Source: Manganibacter manganicus (GTDB taxonomy: Bacteria > Pseudomonadota > Alphaproteobacteria > Rhizobiales > Rhizobiaceae). From it: DNA of 64,000 nt. The notes below the pieces were generated by a model. The model searched no databases and had not been told where the DNA came from. It worked only from the letters and a program-made list of their open reading frames with translations. The stretch covers positions 87,143 to 151,142 of the forward strand of contig NZ_MDET01000012.1 of the NCBI RefSeq assembly GCF_002075885.1, in the 5' to 3' direction. Position 1 is the first letter of the stretch; the number at the start of each line of letters is the position of its first letter. This document shows, piece after piece, positions 42,106 to 50,265 of this stretch. The position numbers and the translations under genes are program-made.

Positions 42106-42477
42106 ATGCCGAAGAAGGTTATGATCGTCGAGGACAATGAGCTCAACATGAAGCTCTTTCGCGACCTTATCGAAGCCAGCGGATACGATACGGTGCGGAC
42201 CAGGAATGGGCTCGAGGCGCTCGATCTTGCTCGCCAGCATCGACCGGATCTCATCCTGATGGACATTCAGTTGCCGGAGGTTTCGGGTCTGGAAGTGACG
42301 AAATGGCTAAAGGAGGACGATGACCTGCATGTCATTCCCGTCATTGCTGTCACCGCTTTCGCCATGAAGGGCGACGAGGAGCGAATTCGCCAGGGAGGCT
42401 GCGAGGCCTATATTTCGAAGCCGATTTCCGTTCCCCGCTTCATCGAAACCATCAAATCCTATCTGGGGGACGCATAA
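42106..42477 (+). CDS. divK: Single-domain response regulator DivK
   Basis: A 123-residue stand-alone receiver domain. The phospho-acceptor is Asp53 ([13 protein letters not shown]). Asp10, Thr83 in AVTAFAM and Lys105 in SKPIS complete the active site. The sequence [22 protein letters not shown] is that of DivK, the essential cell-cycle regulator that controls DivL-CckA activity and hence CtrA. An ATG at 42100, two codons upstream, is a possible alternative; the one at 42106 gives the family length. It is followed 33 bp later by pleD, the usual divK-pleD operon. I see no CtrA box in the 240-bp upstream gap. Confidence 0.95.
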   Translation: MPKKVMIVEDNELNMKLFRDLIEASGYDTVRTRNGLEALDLARQHRPDLILMDIQLPEVSGLEVTKWLKEDDDLHVIPVIAVTAFAMKGDEERIRQGGCEAYISKPISVPRFIETIKSYLGDA

Positions 42478-42510
42478 TGCCTATCCCGATATCGTCCCGG
42501 AACCGTTGAT

Positions 42511-43884
42511 ATGACCGCGCGCATCCTCGTCGTCGATGATATTCCAGCCAATGTAAAGCTGCTCGAAGTGCGGTTGCTTGCGGAATATTTCGAGGTGCTG
42601 ACTGCGAGCAACGGCCCGGACGCCATCGAGACTTGCGAGAACGGCAAGGTCGATGTGGTGCTGCTCGACGTGATGATGCCCGATATGGACGGATTCGAGG
42701 TGTGCCGAAGGTTGAAGAGCGACCCGACTACCTCGCACATCCCGGTGGTCATGGTCACTGCGCTGGATCAGGTGACGGACCGTGTGCGTGGCCTGGAGGC
42801 CGGTGCGGATGACTTTCTCACCAAGCCGGTCAACGATCTGCAATTGATGACGCGCGTCAAAAGCCTGGTGCGCCTCAAGATGCTGACCGATGAATTGCGC
42901 CTGCGCGCCTCCACAACGCGCAATATCGGTATCGAGGAATTGCTCAGCCGCAATTTCCAGTCCAGCGATACTGCACCCAAAGTGCTGCTGATCGACGAGC
43001 GCCCGTCATCGGTCGAGCGGGTGCAAAGAATGCTGCGCAACGTTGCCGATGTCGATATTGCGAGCGATCCACATGCAGGTTTCTTCCAAGCGGCCGAAAG
43101 CGCGTATGAATGCATCCTGATCTCGACCGGGTTTGCCGATTTTGATCCGTTGCGGCTGTGTTCGCAGTTGCGCTCGCTCGATCGCACACGCTTCGTACCG
43201 ATTATCTTGCTTGCAGAAGTTGGAGAGGACCGTCGCATCGTTCGCGGGTTGGAACTCGGCATCAATGATTTTCTTATTCGGCCCATCGACCAGCAGGAAT
43301 TGATCGCCCGGTTGCGCACCCAGGTTCGCCGCAAGCGTTACAATGACGAACTTCGTGCCAGTGTCACCCAGACCATCGAAATGGCTGTGACCGACCCGCT
43401 GACCGGCCTGCATAACCGCCGTTATCTCGATAGCCATCTGCAGACGCTGTTCGAACGGGCCGTGACTCGCCGGCGACCACTATCGATGCTCATAACCGAT
43501 CTCGATCGCTTCAAATTGATCAACGACACCTATGGCCATGATGGTGGCGACGCCGTTCTGCGCGAATTCGCCCAGCGTCTGCGCAAGAGCGTACGCGGCA
43601 TCGATCTCGCCTGCCGCTTCGGCGGCGAAGAATTCGTGGTGGTCATGCCGGACACGGAAGGGCCGATTGCCGAGAAAGTCGCCGAGCGTATTCGTGCCGG
43701 CATCGCGCAGGAACCTTTTACGCTTGGGAGCGAGGCCAAGACGGTGCCGGTGACGATCAGTGTCGGTGTGTCTTCGGTCCTGAAAGGGGTGGATTCGGTC
43801 GGGGCCCTGATGAAGCGCGCGGACCTCGCACTTTACGAGGCCAAGAGCGGCGGTCGCAACCGCGTCGTTGCCAAGGCGGCCTGA
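42511..43884 (+). CDS. pleD: Diguanylate cyclase response regulator PleD
   Basis: A 457-residue protein of the layout REC-REC-GGDEF. The first receiver has Asp53 (VVLLDVMMPDMDG) and looks active. The second (about residues 155-280) lacks a clear phospho-acceptor and serves as a dimerisation adaptor. The cyclase domain has DPLTGLHNRRYLD, the active-site RFGGEEF (GGEEF at residues 371-375) and an inhibitory I-site RGID (residues 362-365) five residues before it. It should make c-di-GMP when phosphorylated and be product-inhibited. In this group it drives polar development at the cell cycle. Second gene of divK-pleD. Confidence 0.95.
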   Translation: MTARILVVDDIPANVKLLEVRLLAEYFEVLTASNGPDAIETCENGKVDVVLLDVMMPDMDGFEVCRRLKSDPTTSHIPVVMVTALDQVTDRVRGLEAGADDFLTKPVNDLQLMTRVKSLVRLKMLTDELRLRASTTRNIGIEELLSRNFQSSDTAPKVLLIDERPSSVERVQRMLRNVADVDIASDPHAGFFQAAESAYECILISTGFADFDPLRLCSQLRSLDRTRFVPIILLAEVGEDRRIVRGLELGINDFLIRPIDQQELIARLRTQVRRKRYNDELRASVTQTIEMAVTDPLTGLHNRRYLDSHLQTLFERAVTRRRPLSMLITDLDRFKLINDTYGHDGGDAVLREFAQRLRKSVRGIDLACRFGGEEFVVVMPDTEGPIAEKVAERIRAGIAQEPFTLGSEAKTVPVTISVGVSSVLKGVDSVGALMKRADLALYEAKSGGRNRVVAKAA

Positions 43885-44231
43885 TCTGACGCTTCGCCAG
43901 CGGCTGACGCGGAAAGGTTACGCGTTTACCTTAACCGAGGCGAGTAGCGAGCTGTGGTTAAGAAACGGTTGATCTTTATAAGCAATTGCGCAAATGTCGG
44001 CACAAAGGCGAGGATAGCCGCATAGTTTGGCTTATTGAGCGCCGTGAAGACACCCCATGATGCTCAGGTCCGCCGCATCTCCTGGGTCCGTGGGGTCGGC
44101 CGGTCGGCTTGGCGCATAGTGGCCTCCTCGTACCGCTGCCAATGCCGGCCGGCCCCCTTAATACCCCGTAATGCTAACAAAAACGCCGCCCAAAGGCGGC
44201 GTCTTGAGATGTATCGGGAATGTGACGAAGA
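43885..44231. other. 347-bp gap between pleD and rpmG
   Basis: No convincing gene. It contains the rpmG terminator (44179-44202). On the minus strand a 17-codon frame (44117-44064) starts with ATG seven bases after GAGGAGG and encodes a peptide rich in Arg, Thr and Pro; it could be a leader peptide or the broken start of a lost gene. Two TTAACC-type sequences (near 43931 and 43956) are noted but not near a known start. Confidence 0.4.
44179..44202 (-). terminator. Intrinsic terminator of rpmG
   Basis: On the minus strand an 8-bp perfect stem ACGCCGCC / GGCGGCGT with a 4-nt loop, followed by five T residues. It lies 30 bp after the rpmG stop. Confidence 0.8.
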
Positions 44232-44399
44232 TTACTTGATCTTCGTTTCCTTGAACTCGACATGCTTCCTTGCAACCGGGTCATACTTGCGGAATGACAG
44301 CTTGTCGGTCTTGGTGCGGCTGTTCTTGCTCGTCACGTAGAAGAAGCCGGTGTCTGCGGTCGAGAGGAGCTTGATCTTGATGTTTGCGGCTTTAGCCAT
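44232..44399 (-). CDS. rpmG: 50S ribosomal protein L33
   Basis: A 55-residue ribosomal protein, starting [18 protein letters not shown] and ending FKETKIK. The middle [22 protein letters not shown] is the L33 signature of the form without the zinc cysteines (C-minus type). The length is exactly as expected. It is followed by a strong intrinsic terminator, so it is a single-gene unit. The upstream gap (about 150 bp to the LTA-synthase-like gene, same strand) probably holds its promoter. Confidence 0.95.
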   Translation of the reverse strand: MAKAANIKIKLLSTADTGFFYVTSKNSRTKTDKLSFRKYDPVARKHVEFKETKIK

Positions 44400-44549
44400 G
44401 GTCTTCGTCCGTTAATGTTGTGGGGTTCTAGCCGCTGATGCACGGGAGACACCCGGACGCGGGGAAACTTGGCGCGACACATAAAGAACGCGCTCGGAAA
44501 GTCAAGCCTGCCGGCGATTTTCACCCGTCGGGACAGCTTTCCTATTGCT

Positions 44550-46457
44550 TCAACTCGTATGCGTATGCAGGCGCTCGCCCATTTCGGGGAAGAAGTCGCT
44601 CGCAGACCGGTGCTTGCCGAACATCATATCGTATTGCAGCAGGCGGAAATTACGAATGCCCGGATCGATCTCTTTCTGCCGCGCCCAGTCCGCGACGGTT
44701 TCGCCGTCCTGTTCCATCAGCATGTTGCGGTCGACAACGCGATAACGCTGGCTGAGTTCACCCAAAAAGCCCGTATAATAGGGGTGGGTGATCCCTGCGG
44801 ACTTGAGAATGTGGTAGGGCAGGAATGCCGGGCTGGTTGCTCCCATATCTTCAACCGGGCCTTCACGGTTCGACCACACGACCAGTGGCGTCTCGTGATG
44901 CAGCAGCATCTTATCGGCGGCCTCCTTGCGCGGCGCAACGTTGCTTTTCAAGAAACCTGTCTCGACGTAGACCGGCCCCAGAGGAGGCAGATGGTCACCG
45001 AAAAACGCGATGACTGTCGGGCGCTCGCGCTGCTTTGCCCACTCGATCAGGCGCTGCAGGCTCTTGTCGGCATCGGAAGCACCCTCGGCATAGCTGCGCA
45101 GCGAATCGCGGGCCCACTGGCTGATTGGAGCTTGCACATTATGCGTCGGATTCGCGTAGCGGTCCGGTTCGTAGGGGCCGTGGTTTTGCAGGCTGACGGC
45201 AAAGAAGAAGAATGGCTTTTCGGTTGCATCGGCCTCTCGAATGATCTCCTCGGTCATCGAGGCATCCGAAGCCAGCGGCCCGCGCTTTTTCAGGGCAGGC
45301 AGGTTCTCCTCCGACTTGAATTCATCGAAGCCGAAATCCTTGTAGACCAGCGAGCGATTCCAGAACCAACTGGTGCCGGGGTGGATTGCGCGTGCCTCAT
45401 AGCCTTCGCCTCGCAGGAAGGTGGCGAGCGACGGGATCGGCGCGCGTACATATTGCTGGTAGGGAATGCTGCCAGCCGGCAGAAAGGCGTTGGAAAATCC
45501 TGTCAACGCCTCGAATTCGACATTGGCGGTCATGCCGCCGAATTCAGGCGAGACTACGTGACCGGAATGCAAAGCGCGCACGGTCGGGATCGGATCGGGC
45601 TGGATGGAAACGCCGGGTAAGCGGGTCGGATCCCAGAAGGATTCGCTCATGACTATGATAATGTCCGGCTTTTGATCCGGCATGCCAATTGTAGTCGCCG
45701 ACCGGGGAATGGCATCGATCGCCTTGGCGGAATAGCCGTCCGGAGCCGATACGTGCGCCATAGGCACGTTCATCGCGAAGGCAAGCGCGAAGCCGTTGGA
45801 GGCATAATTTTCCTTCTGGTCCCACATCATCGGTATGATCTGCAACCGGTCTCGCGTCCACGAAAAGGTACCGTAATCCATAATCGAGACGAAGAAAGCG
45901 AGGAGCGGAACCACAAAGGCCAAGCGCGCCAGGCGACCCTTATAACCGAGAGCGGGCATGCGCCGGCGCCATTGGCACCAGATAACAACCAGCAGCGTCA
46001 AAGAGACGACTATGCCGACCACCATGGCCACAGCAGTCCATGGCCGCTCGCGGACCAGAAGCGGCATGAGATCGAGGATCTGGCGCGCAAAGAGGAAGTC
46101 GGTCGGATAGAGCGGGTCGCCGAGATAAAGCGACTTTTGATGTCCGATGAACGCCAGGGTCAATGTCAGCGGTGCGACGACCAGCAACGCTTGATAGGAA
46201 CGTCCAAGCAGCGCATCAAGGCCAACCAGGGCAAGAGCAAACAGCATGACCGTAGTCCAGCCAGGTTTGAACGGCTGCAGAAAGAAATTTGCGGTGCTAC
46301 TTAAGCTGCCACGAAAAATCAGTTCGATGGCAAAGACAAGCAAGGCCGACAGAACCAGTGTCATGGCCGAGTAGCGCAGGCATCTGATGGCCAGGCCAGC
46401 CTTGTGAGCCGGTTGGTCGCTTGCGTAGAGGTTCTTTTCTTCGGTCGCGTCTGTCAT
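44550..46457 (-). CDS. LTA-synthase-family phosphoglycerol transferase-like protein
   Basis: A 635-residue inner-membrane protein. Five hydrophobic helices lie in about residues 25-205, followed by a large periplasmic alkaline-phosphatase/sulfatase-fold domain. Metal and nucleophile residues match LtaS: Glu272 in SESF, Thr310 in GMTANVEFEALTG, a histidine in SLQNHGPY and Asp488-His489 in FFGDHLPP. In Gram-negative bacteria such proteins transfer phosphoglycerol or phosphoethanolamine from lipid to periplasmic glucans or other envelope polymers; rhizobial CgmB is an example. The substrate here is unproven. A Pho-box-like triple repeat lies 35-63 bp upstream of the ATG, suggesting control by phosphate. 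Confidence 0.85.
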   Translation of the reverse strand: MTDATEEKNLYASDQPAHKAGLAIRCLRYSAMTLVLSALLVFAIELIFRGSLSSTANFFLQPFKPGWTTVMLFALALVGLDALLGRSYQALLVVAPLTLTLAFIGHQKSLYLGDPLYPTDFLFARQILDLMPLLVRERPWTAVAMVVGIVVSLTLLVVIWCQWRRRMPALGYKGRLARLAFVVPLLAFFVSIMDYGTFSWTRDRLQIIPMMWDQKENYASNGFALAFAMNVPMAHVSAPDGYSAKAIDAIPRSATTIGMPDQKPDIIIVMSESFWDPTRLPGVSIQPDPIPTVRALHSGHVVSPEFGGMTANVEFEALTGFSNAFLPAGSIPYQQYVRAPIPSLATFLRGEGYEARAIHPGTSWFWNRSLVYKDFGFDEFKSEENLPALKKRGPLASDASMTEEIIREADATEKPFFFFAVSLQNHGPYEPDRYANPTHNVQAPISQWARDSLRSYAEGASDADKSLQRLIEWAKQRERPTVIAFFGDHLPPLGPVYVETGFLKSNVAPRKEAADKMLLHHETPLVVWSNREGPVEDMGATSPAFLPYHILKSAGITHPYYTGFLGELSQRYRVVDRNMLMEQDGETVADWARQKEIDPGIRNFRLLQYDMMFGKHRSASDFFPEMGERLHTHTS

Positions 46458-46491
46458 TTTCTTGCCGATTGCAAAGCCTGGCGCGGATTAC

Positions 46492-46520
46492 GCGTCATAT
46501 GAGTGTCATGCAACTGTCAC
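46492..46520 (+). promoter_or_regulatory. Pho-box-like array of three heptamers
   Basis: GCGTCAT (46492-46498), GTGTCAT (46503-46509) and CTGTCAC (46514-46520) are spaced exactly 11 bp apart, with 4-bp spacers (ATGA, GCAA). The PhoB consensus is CTGTCAT repeated every 11 bp. It sits between the LTA-synthase-like gene (35 bp away, opposite strand) and fabD (186 bp away, same strand). Confidence 0.55.
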
Positions 46521-46706
46521 GAAAGGCTAGGGCGTGTGTCGGAATTGAGAAGAGCAGGCGAACAAATCGTGTGGTGTTTTAATGATGAGTGATCGTTTCG
46601 GCGTCTCAGGCAGAGGATATCAGCCGCCGCAATTTGCAAGCGGCAGACTTGACTTGGACTTCCGCCTTGCGCAACAGGCTGGCTGAATCAAGAAGCGGGG
46701 CGACAA

Positions 46707-47648
46707 ATGGCCATTGCATTCACCTTTCCGGGACAGGGCAGCCAGGCTGTCGGCATGGGCAAGGACCTTGCCGAAGCTTTTCCCGAGGCACGACGCGTTT
46801 TCGAAGAGGTGGATGATGCGCTTGGCGAAAAGCTGTCCAGGGTGATCTGGGAAGGCCCGGATGAGACCTTGACGCTGACGGCCAATGCTCAACCGGCGTT
46901 AATGGCGGTTTCACTTGCCGCGTTCCGTGCGCTGGAAGCAGGCGGCCTCTCGCTCAGGAACAAGGTCGGCTACGTGGCCGGTCATTCGCTTGGCGAATAT
47001 TCGGCATTAGCGGCGGCCGGTTTCTTTTCCGTGGCCGATGCCGCGCGGCTCTTGCGCATCCGCGGCAATGCCATGCAATCGGCGGTGCCGGTGGGTGAGG
47101 GCGCAATGGCGGCGATTATCGGTCTGGAGCAGGGCGATGTCGAGGCGGCTTGCGCCGAGGCGGCCAAAGGCTCGGTGTGCCAAGTCGCCAACGACAATGG
47201 CGGCGGACAACTGGTGATTTCCGGCGCTAAAGCCGCTGTCGAGCTTGCCGCGAGGCTATGCACGGAAAAAGGTGCCAAACGCGCACTGATGCTTCAAGTC
47301 TCGGCGCCCTTCCATTCCGCATTGATGGCACCGGCCGCCGACGCGATGCGAGAGGCGTTGGCAGATGTGAAGAAGAACGCACCTGTCGTGCCGGTTGTCT
47401 CGAACGTGTCCGTTGAGCCTTCCCGCGATCCGGATCTGATCTCCGCGCGACTGGTCGAGCAGGTTACCGGGCGTGTGCGCTGGCGCGAAACGGTCGAGTG
47501 GTTTGGCGCGAATGGCGTGACGACACTTTATGAAGTCGGCGCCGGAAAGGTGCTTTCCGGGCTGGCCCGGCGTATCAACCGCGATATGGCTACAGCGCCG
47601 ATTGGCACACCGGCGGACGTGGATGCGGCGCTCACCGCATTGGGTTAA
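46707..47648 (+). CDS. fabD: Malonyl-CoA:ACP transacylase
   Basis: Loads malonyl groups onto acyl carrier protein for fatty acid synthesis. The 313-residue protein starts with AFTFPGQGSQAVGMGKDL, has the nucleophile elbow GHSLGEYSALAA with Ser94, an arginine region for malonate binding (ADAARLLRIRGNAMQ), and a catalytic His in VSAPFHSALM. It is first in the cluster fabD-fabG-acpP-fabF. The 249-bp gap upstream contains the Pho-box-like array and the promoter of the divergent LTA-synthase-like gene. Confidence 0.97.
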   Translation: MAIAFTFPGQGSQAVGMGKDLAEAFPEARRVFEEVDDALGEKLSRVIWEGPDETLTLTANAQPALMAVSLAAFRALEAGGLSLRNKVGYVAGHSLGEYSALAAAGFFSVADAARLLRIRGNAMQSAVPVGEGAMAAIIGLEQGDVEAACAEAAKGSVCQVANDNGGGQLVISGAKAAVELAARLCTEKGAKRALMLQVSAPFHSALMAPAADAMREALADVKKNAPVVPVVSNVSVEPSRDPDLISARLVEQVTGRVRWRETVEWFGANGVTTLYEVGAGKVLSGLARRINRDMATAPIGTPADVDAALTALG

Positions 47649-47702
47649 GAGATTAGAGATTGTCCTCTGCTTTGGCAGAACGGACGCAATGGAGAGCGGA
47701 AC

Positions 47703-48440
47703 ATGTTTGATCTGACCGGCCGTAACGCGCTCGTTACCGGCGCGACCGGTGGTATTGGCGAGACGATCGCCAGAACCCTGCACAGCCAGGGCGCAACCGT
47801 CGGCCTGCACGGTACGCGCAAGGAGAAACTTGAGGCGTTGGCTTCCGAACTCGGCGAGCGGGTCAAGCTGTTTCCCGCCGACCTCGGCGACCGTGATGCC
47901 GTCAAGGCGCTGGGCCAGCAGGCGGAAGCCGATCTCGGGGGTGTCGATATATTGGTCAACAATGCCGGCATCACCCGTGATGGGCTGTTTGTGCGCATGT
48001 CCGACGACGATTGGGACAAGGTGTTGGAGGTGAACCTCACCGCCGTATTCAGGCTGACGCGTGAATTGACCCATCCGATGATGCGTCGCCGTCATGGCCG
48101 CATTATCAATATCAGTTCGGTTGTCGGCGTCACGGGCAATCCCGGCCAGGCGAACTATTGTGCAGCCAAGGCCGGCTTGATCGGCTTCTCCAAATCGTTG
48201 GCGCAGGAGATCGCAACCCGTAACATCACGGTGAACTGCGTGGCACCGGGCTTCATCGAATCGGCCATGACCGACAAGCTGAATGACAAGCAGAAGGATG
48301 CAATCATGGCCGCCATTCCGGCCCGGCGCATGGGCACCGGCCAGGAAGTTGCCTCTGCCGTTGCGTGGCTTGCTTCCAATGAAGCAGCCTATGTCACCGG
48401 CCAGACGATTCACGTCAATGGCGGCATGGCGATGATCTGA
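47703..48440 (+). CDS. fabG: 3-oxoacyl-ACP reductase
   Basis: NADPH-dependent reduction of 3-oxoacyl-ACP, a classical short-chain dehydrogenase of 245 residues. The cofactor loop TGATGGIGE begins at residue 12. The NNAG motif follows, and the catalytic Ser (INISSVVGV), Tyr152 and Lys156 (NYCAAKAG) are all present. GAGAGCGGAAC precedes the ATG. It lies 54 bp after fabD. Confidence 0.97.
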   Translation: MFDLTGRNALVTGATGGIGETIARTLHSQGATVGLHGTRKEKLEALASELGERVKLFPADLGDRDAVKALGQQAEADLGGVDILVNNAGITRDGLFVRMSDDDWDKVLEVNLTAVFRLTRELTHPMMRRRHGRIINISSVVGVTGNPGQANYCAAKAGLIGFSKSLAQEIATRNITVNCVAPGFIESAMTDKLNDKQKDAIMAAIPARRMGTGQEVASAVAWLASNEAAYVTGQTIHVNGGMAMI

Positions 48441-48474
48441 CGGCGGTTGATAAGGCCCATTTCACCTTGGATAT

Positions 48475-48495
48475 GCATTACTTTTCGTGTAATGC
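48475..48495 (+). terminator. Hairpin between fabG and acpP
   Basis: Arms GCATTAC (48475-48481) and GTAATGC (48489-48495) with a 7-nt loop, 35 bp after the fabG stop, without a T-run. It may attenuate read-through so that acpP, which is needed in large amounts, uses its own promoter in the 184-bp gap. Confidence 0.4.
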
Positions 48496-48624
48496 GGCCC
48501 GCAACCCGGCGGTTCGGGCAAAAACCGACCTGCTTCGTTGTGTATCGGCAGGACTATCTTTCAGCTTGATTAGCGGCAATGCGCCCGCTAACGAAGACAG
48601 ACAACTTTAAGCGAGGATGCCCAC

Positions 48625-48861
48625 ATGAGTGACACCGCAGAGCGCGTCAAGAAGATCGTTATCGAGCATCTCGGCGTCGATGCCGACAAGGTAACGGAAC
48701 AGGCGAGCTTCATCGACGATCTGGGTGCCGACAGCCTCGACACGGTCGAACTCGTCATGGCGTTCGAAGAGGAATTCGGCGTCGAGATCCCAGACGACGC
48801 GGCCGAAACCATTCTCACGGTCGGCGACGCTGTGAAGTATATCGACAAGGCTTCGGCCTGA
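48625..48861 (+). CDS. acpP: Acyl carrier protein
   Basis: The 78-residue acidic carrier of growing acyl chains. The phosphopantetheine attachment site is Ser37 in [19 protein letters not shown]. The N-terminal helix [18 protein letters not shown] is that of the primary fatty-acid ACP. GAGGATGCCCAC precedes the ATG. Between fabG and fabF, as usual. Confidence 0.98.
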   Translation: MSDTAERVKKIVIEHLGVDADKVTEQASFIDDLGADSLDTVELVMAFEEEFGVEIPDDAAETILTVGDAVKYIDKASA

Positions 48862-48894
48862 CACTTTCGCCGGTGCCAGCAGAGAGAACGCGCG

Positions 48895-50157
48895 ATGAGA
48901 CGTGTTGTCGTCACGGGCCTTGGCCTGCTTTCGCCGTTCGGCATGGGCTTCGAGCACGGCTGGAAAGAGCTTCTGGCCGGTAAAAGCGCGGCAAGGCGCG
49001 TCACATCTTTCGAGGTGGACGACTTGCCGTGCAAGATCGCACACGTCATCCCGCGCGGTGACGGCGCCGACAACAGCTTCAACCCCGAGGCCGTGCTTGA
49101 GCCGAAGGAATTGCGCAAGATCGGCGACTTCATCCTCTACGGGATCGCCGCAGCAGACGAAGCGCTGAAGGATTCCGGCTGGGAACCCAGGACCCACGAT
49201 GATCAGTGCGCTACCGGCGTGCTGATCGGTTCCGGTATCGGCGGCATCGAGGGTATCGCGGAAAACGCGATCATCCTGCAGGAGCGCGGCCCGCGCCGCA
49301 TCAGCCCGTTCTTTATCCCAGGCCAGATCATCAATCTGGTTTCGGGCCAGGTTTCAATTCGTCATGGTCTCAAGGGGCCGAATCACGCCGTCGTCACCGC
49401 CTGCTCGACGGGCGCGCACGCCATCGGCGATGCGGCGCGTCTGATCACGTGGGGCGACGCAGACGTAATGCTGGCCGGAGGCGCAGAATCGCCTGTCACC
49501 CGCCTTTCTCTCGCCGGTTTTGCCGCCTGCCGCGCTCTTTCCACCGAACGTAACGACGAACCGCAAAAGGCATCGCGCCCCTATGACCGCGACCGTGACG
49601 GTTTCGTCATGGGTGAGGGCGCGGGCGTTGTCGTGCTGGAGGAACTGGAGCATGCAAAGGCGCGCGGCGCGAAGATCTATGCCGAAGTTACCGGCTATGG
49701 TTTGACTGGCGATGCCTATCACATCACGGCGCCTGCCGAGGACGGTGACGGTGCTTTTCGCTGCATGAGCGCGGCGCTGAAACGCGCCAATCTCAAGCCG
49801 GCCGACATTGACTACATCAATGCGCATGGAACTTCGACCATGGCGGATACCATCGAACTAGGCGCTGTCGAGCGTTTGGTCGGCGATGGCGCCTCGAAGG
49901 TCTCGATGTCCTCGACCAAGTCCTCGATCGGCCATCTTCTGGGCGCCGCCGGTGCCGCCGAAGCAATCTTCTCGATCCTTGCTATCCGCGACAATATCGC
50001 GCCGCCGACCATCAATCTCGACAATCCAGAACGCGAGACGGCGATCGACCTTGTGCCGCACAAGCCGCGTGCCCGTACTATCGACGTCGCGCTTTCCAAT
50101 TCCTTTGGTTTCGGTGGCACAAACGCTTCGCTCGTCTTCCAGCGTTACAATGGTTGA
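48895..50157 (+). CDS. fabF: 3-oxoacyl-ACP synthase II
   Basis: Chain-elongating condensing enzyme of 420 residues. The thiolase-fold active site is complete: Cys170 in VTACSTGAHAIGDA, the first His in NAHGTSTMADTIE and the second in SSIGHLLGAAGA. It begins with RRVVVTGLGLLSPFG and ends with SNSFGFGGTNASLVF. AGAGAGAACGCG precedes the ATG. It follows acpP by 33 bp. Confidence 0.97.
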   Translation: MRRVVVTGLGLLSPFGMGFEHGWKELLAGKSAARRVTSFEVDDLPCKIAHVIPRGDGADNSFNPEAVLEPKELRKIGDFILYGIAAADEALKDSGWEPRTHDDQCATGVLIGSGIGGIEGIAENAIILQERGPRRISPFFIPGQIINLVSGQVSIRHGLKGPNHAVVTACSTGAHAIGDAARLITWGDADVMLAGGAESPVTRLSLAGFAACRALSTERNDEPQKASRPYDRDRDGFVMGEGAGVVVLEELEHAKARGAKIYAEVTGYGLTGDAYHITAPAEDGDGAFRCMSAALKRANLKPADIDYINAHGTSTMADTIELGAVERLVGDGASKVSMSSTKSSIGHLLGAAGAAEAIFSILAIRDNIAPPTINLDNPERETAIDLVPHKPRARTIDVALSNSFGFGGTNASLVFQRYNG

Positions 50158-50265
50158 TCGACCTTTTGAGGCGATCATTCGCATGGTGCGGGCGTTGTCA
50201 ATTTCGCCATATTCCCCCCTAATCTGCCGCGAAGGAATCGGTGCCAGATCAAGCAGGTGCGTACC

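Noticed and set aside
43931..43972. TTAACC and TTAA-N7-TTGA sequences resembling CtrA sites after pleD
   Set aside because: One position of the full site deviates and no gene start lies downstream in either direction, so chance is likely.
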